DNA from: Acidobacteriota bacterium
GTDB lineage: Bacteria > Acidobacteriota > Terriglobia > UBA7540
Assembly (NCBI GenBank): GCA_021780055.1
Contig: JAJXZM010000397.1
Location: 1-6,271 of the forward strand
Reading direction: 5' to 3'
Length of the DNA: 6,271 nt
Position 1 is the stretch's first letter, and every line of letters begins with the position of its first letter. Under the pieces are notes generated by a model. That model made no database searches. It was not told the DNA's origin and saw only the letters and a program-made list of their open reading frames with translations. This document shows positions 6,249 to 6,271 of the stretch, piece after piece. A program made the translations under genes and the position numbers.

Positions 6249-6271
6249 GGTTGATTTCTCGCGAACCGATT

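Noticed and set aside
1..6271. tRNA/rRNA genes, CRISPR arrays, insertion sequences, riboswitches.
   Set aside because: No cloverleaf-like segments, spaced repeats, terminal inverted repeats, transposase motifs or long structured leaders were seen; nearly all of the window is protein-coding.

Overview
The window reads as a slice of a GC-rich (by eye high-50s %), densely coding chromosome from a free-living, probably soil-type bacterium. The mix of proteins (a large two-domain acetyl-xylan-esterase-like hydrolase, a ChbG/YdjC deacetylase, a PQQ dehydrogenase and a Tat-exported amidohydrolase next to a divergent amidohydrolase) most resembles what I remember from Acidobacteriota, with Planctomycetota/Verrucomicrobiota as alternatives. 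That placement is inference; no marker gene is present.

Layout: a plus-strand gene fragment (2-1087) enters from the left. It is the C-terminal part of a tandem alpha/beta hydrolase whose second domain has a degenerate catalytic centre. It converges, across a 72-bp gap with a small hairpin, on a minus-strand cluster of four genes that fills the rest of the window. In transcription order these are: a ChbG/HpnK (YdjC-like) carbohydrate deacetylase (6248-5451); a 137-bp gap; a PQQ-dependent dehydrogenase with a pentaheme cytochrome c domain at its C-terminus (5313-2842, GTG start); a Tat-signal amidohydrolase with all expected metal ligands (2838-1936); and a second amidohydrolase lacking the metal ligands and any export signal (1939-1160). 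The last three are separated by +3 bp and -4 bp (ATGA), so they are almost certainly one translationally coupled operon.

How they may work together (inference): the PQQ enzyme would oxidise a sugar or alcohol on the outer side of the cytoplasmic membrane and pass electrons straight into its own five-heme wire. Sugar oxidation by PQQ enzymes gives lactones, and the amidohydrolase-2 superfamily includes several sugar lactonases. The exported amidohydrolase could therefore open the product, with the ligand-less paralogue as a partner subunit. The flanking deacetylase and esterase-like genes fit a carbohydrate (acetylated glycan) theme. The most noteworthy items are the PQQ-propeller/pentaheme fusion and the overlapping active/degenerate amidohydrolase pair. 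No RNA genes, mobile elements, CRISPR arrays or long repeats were seen, and no gene-free stretch exceeds 137 bp.
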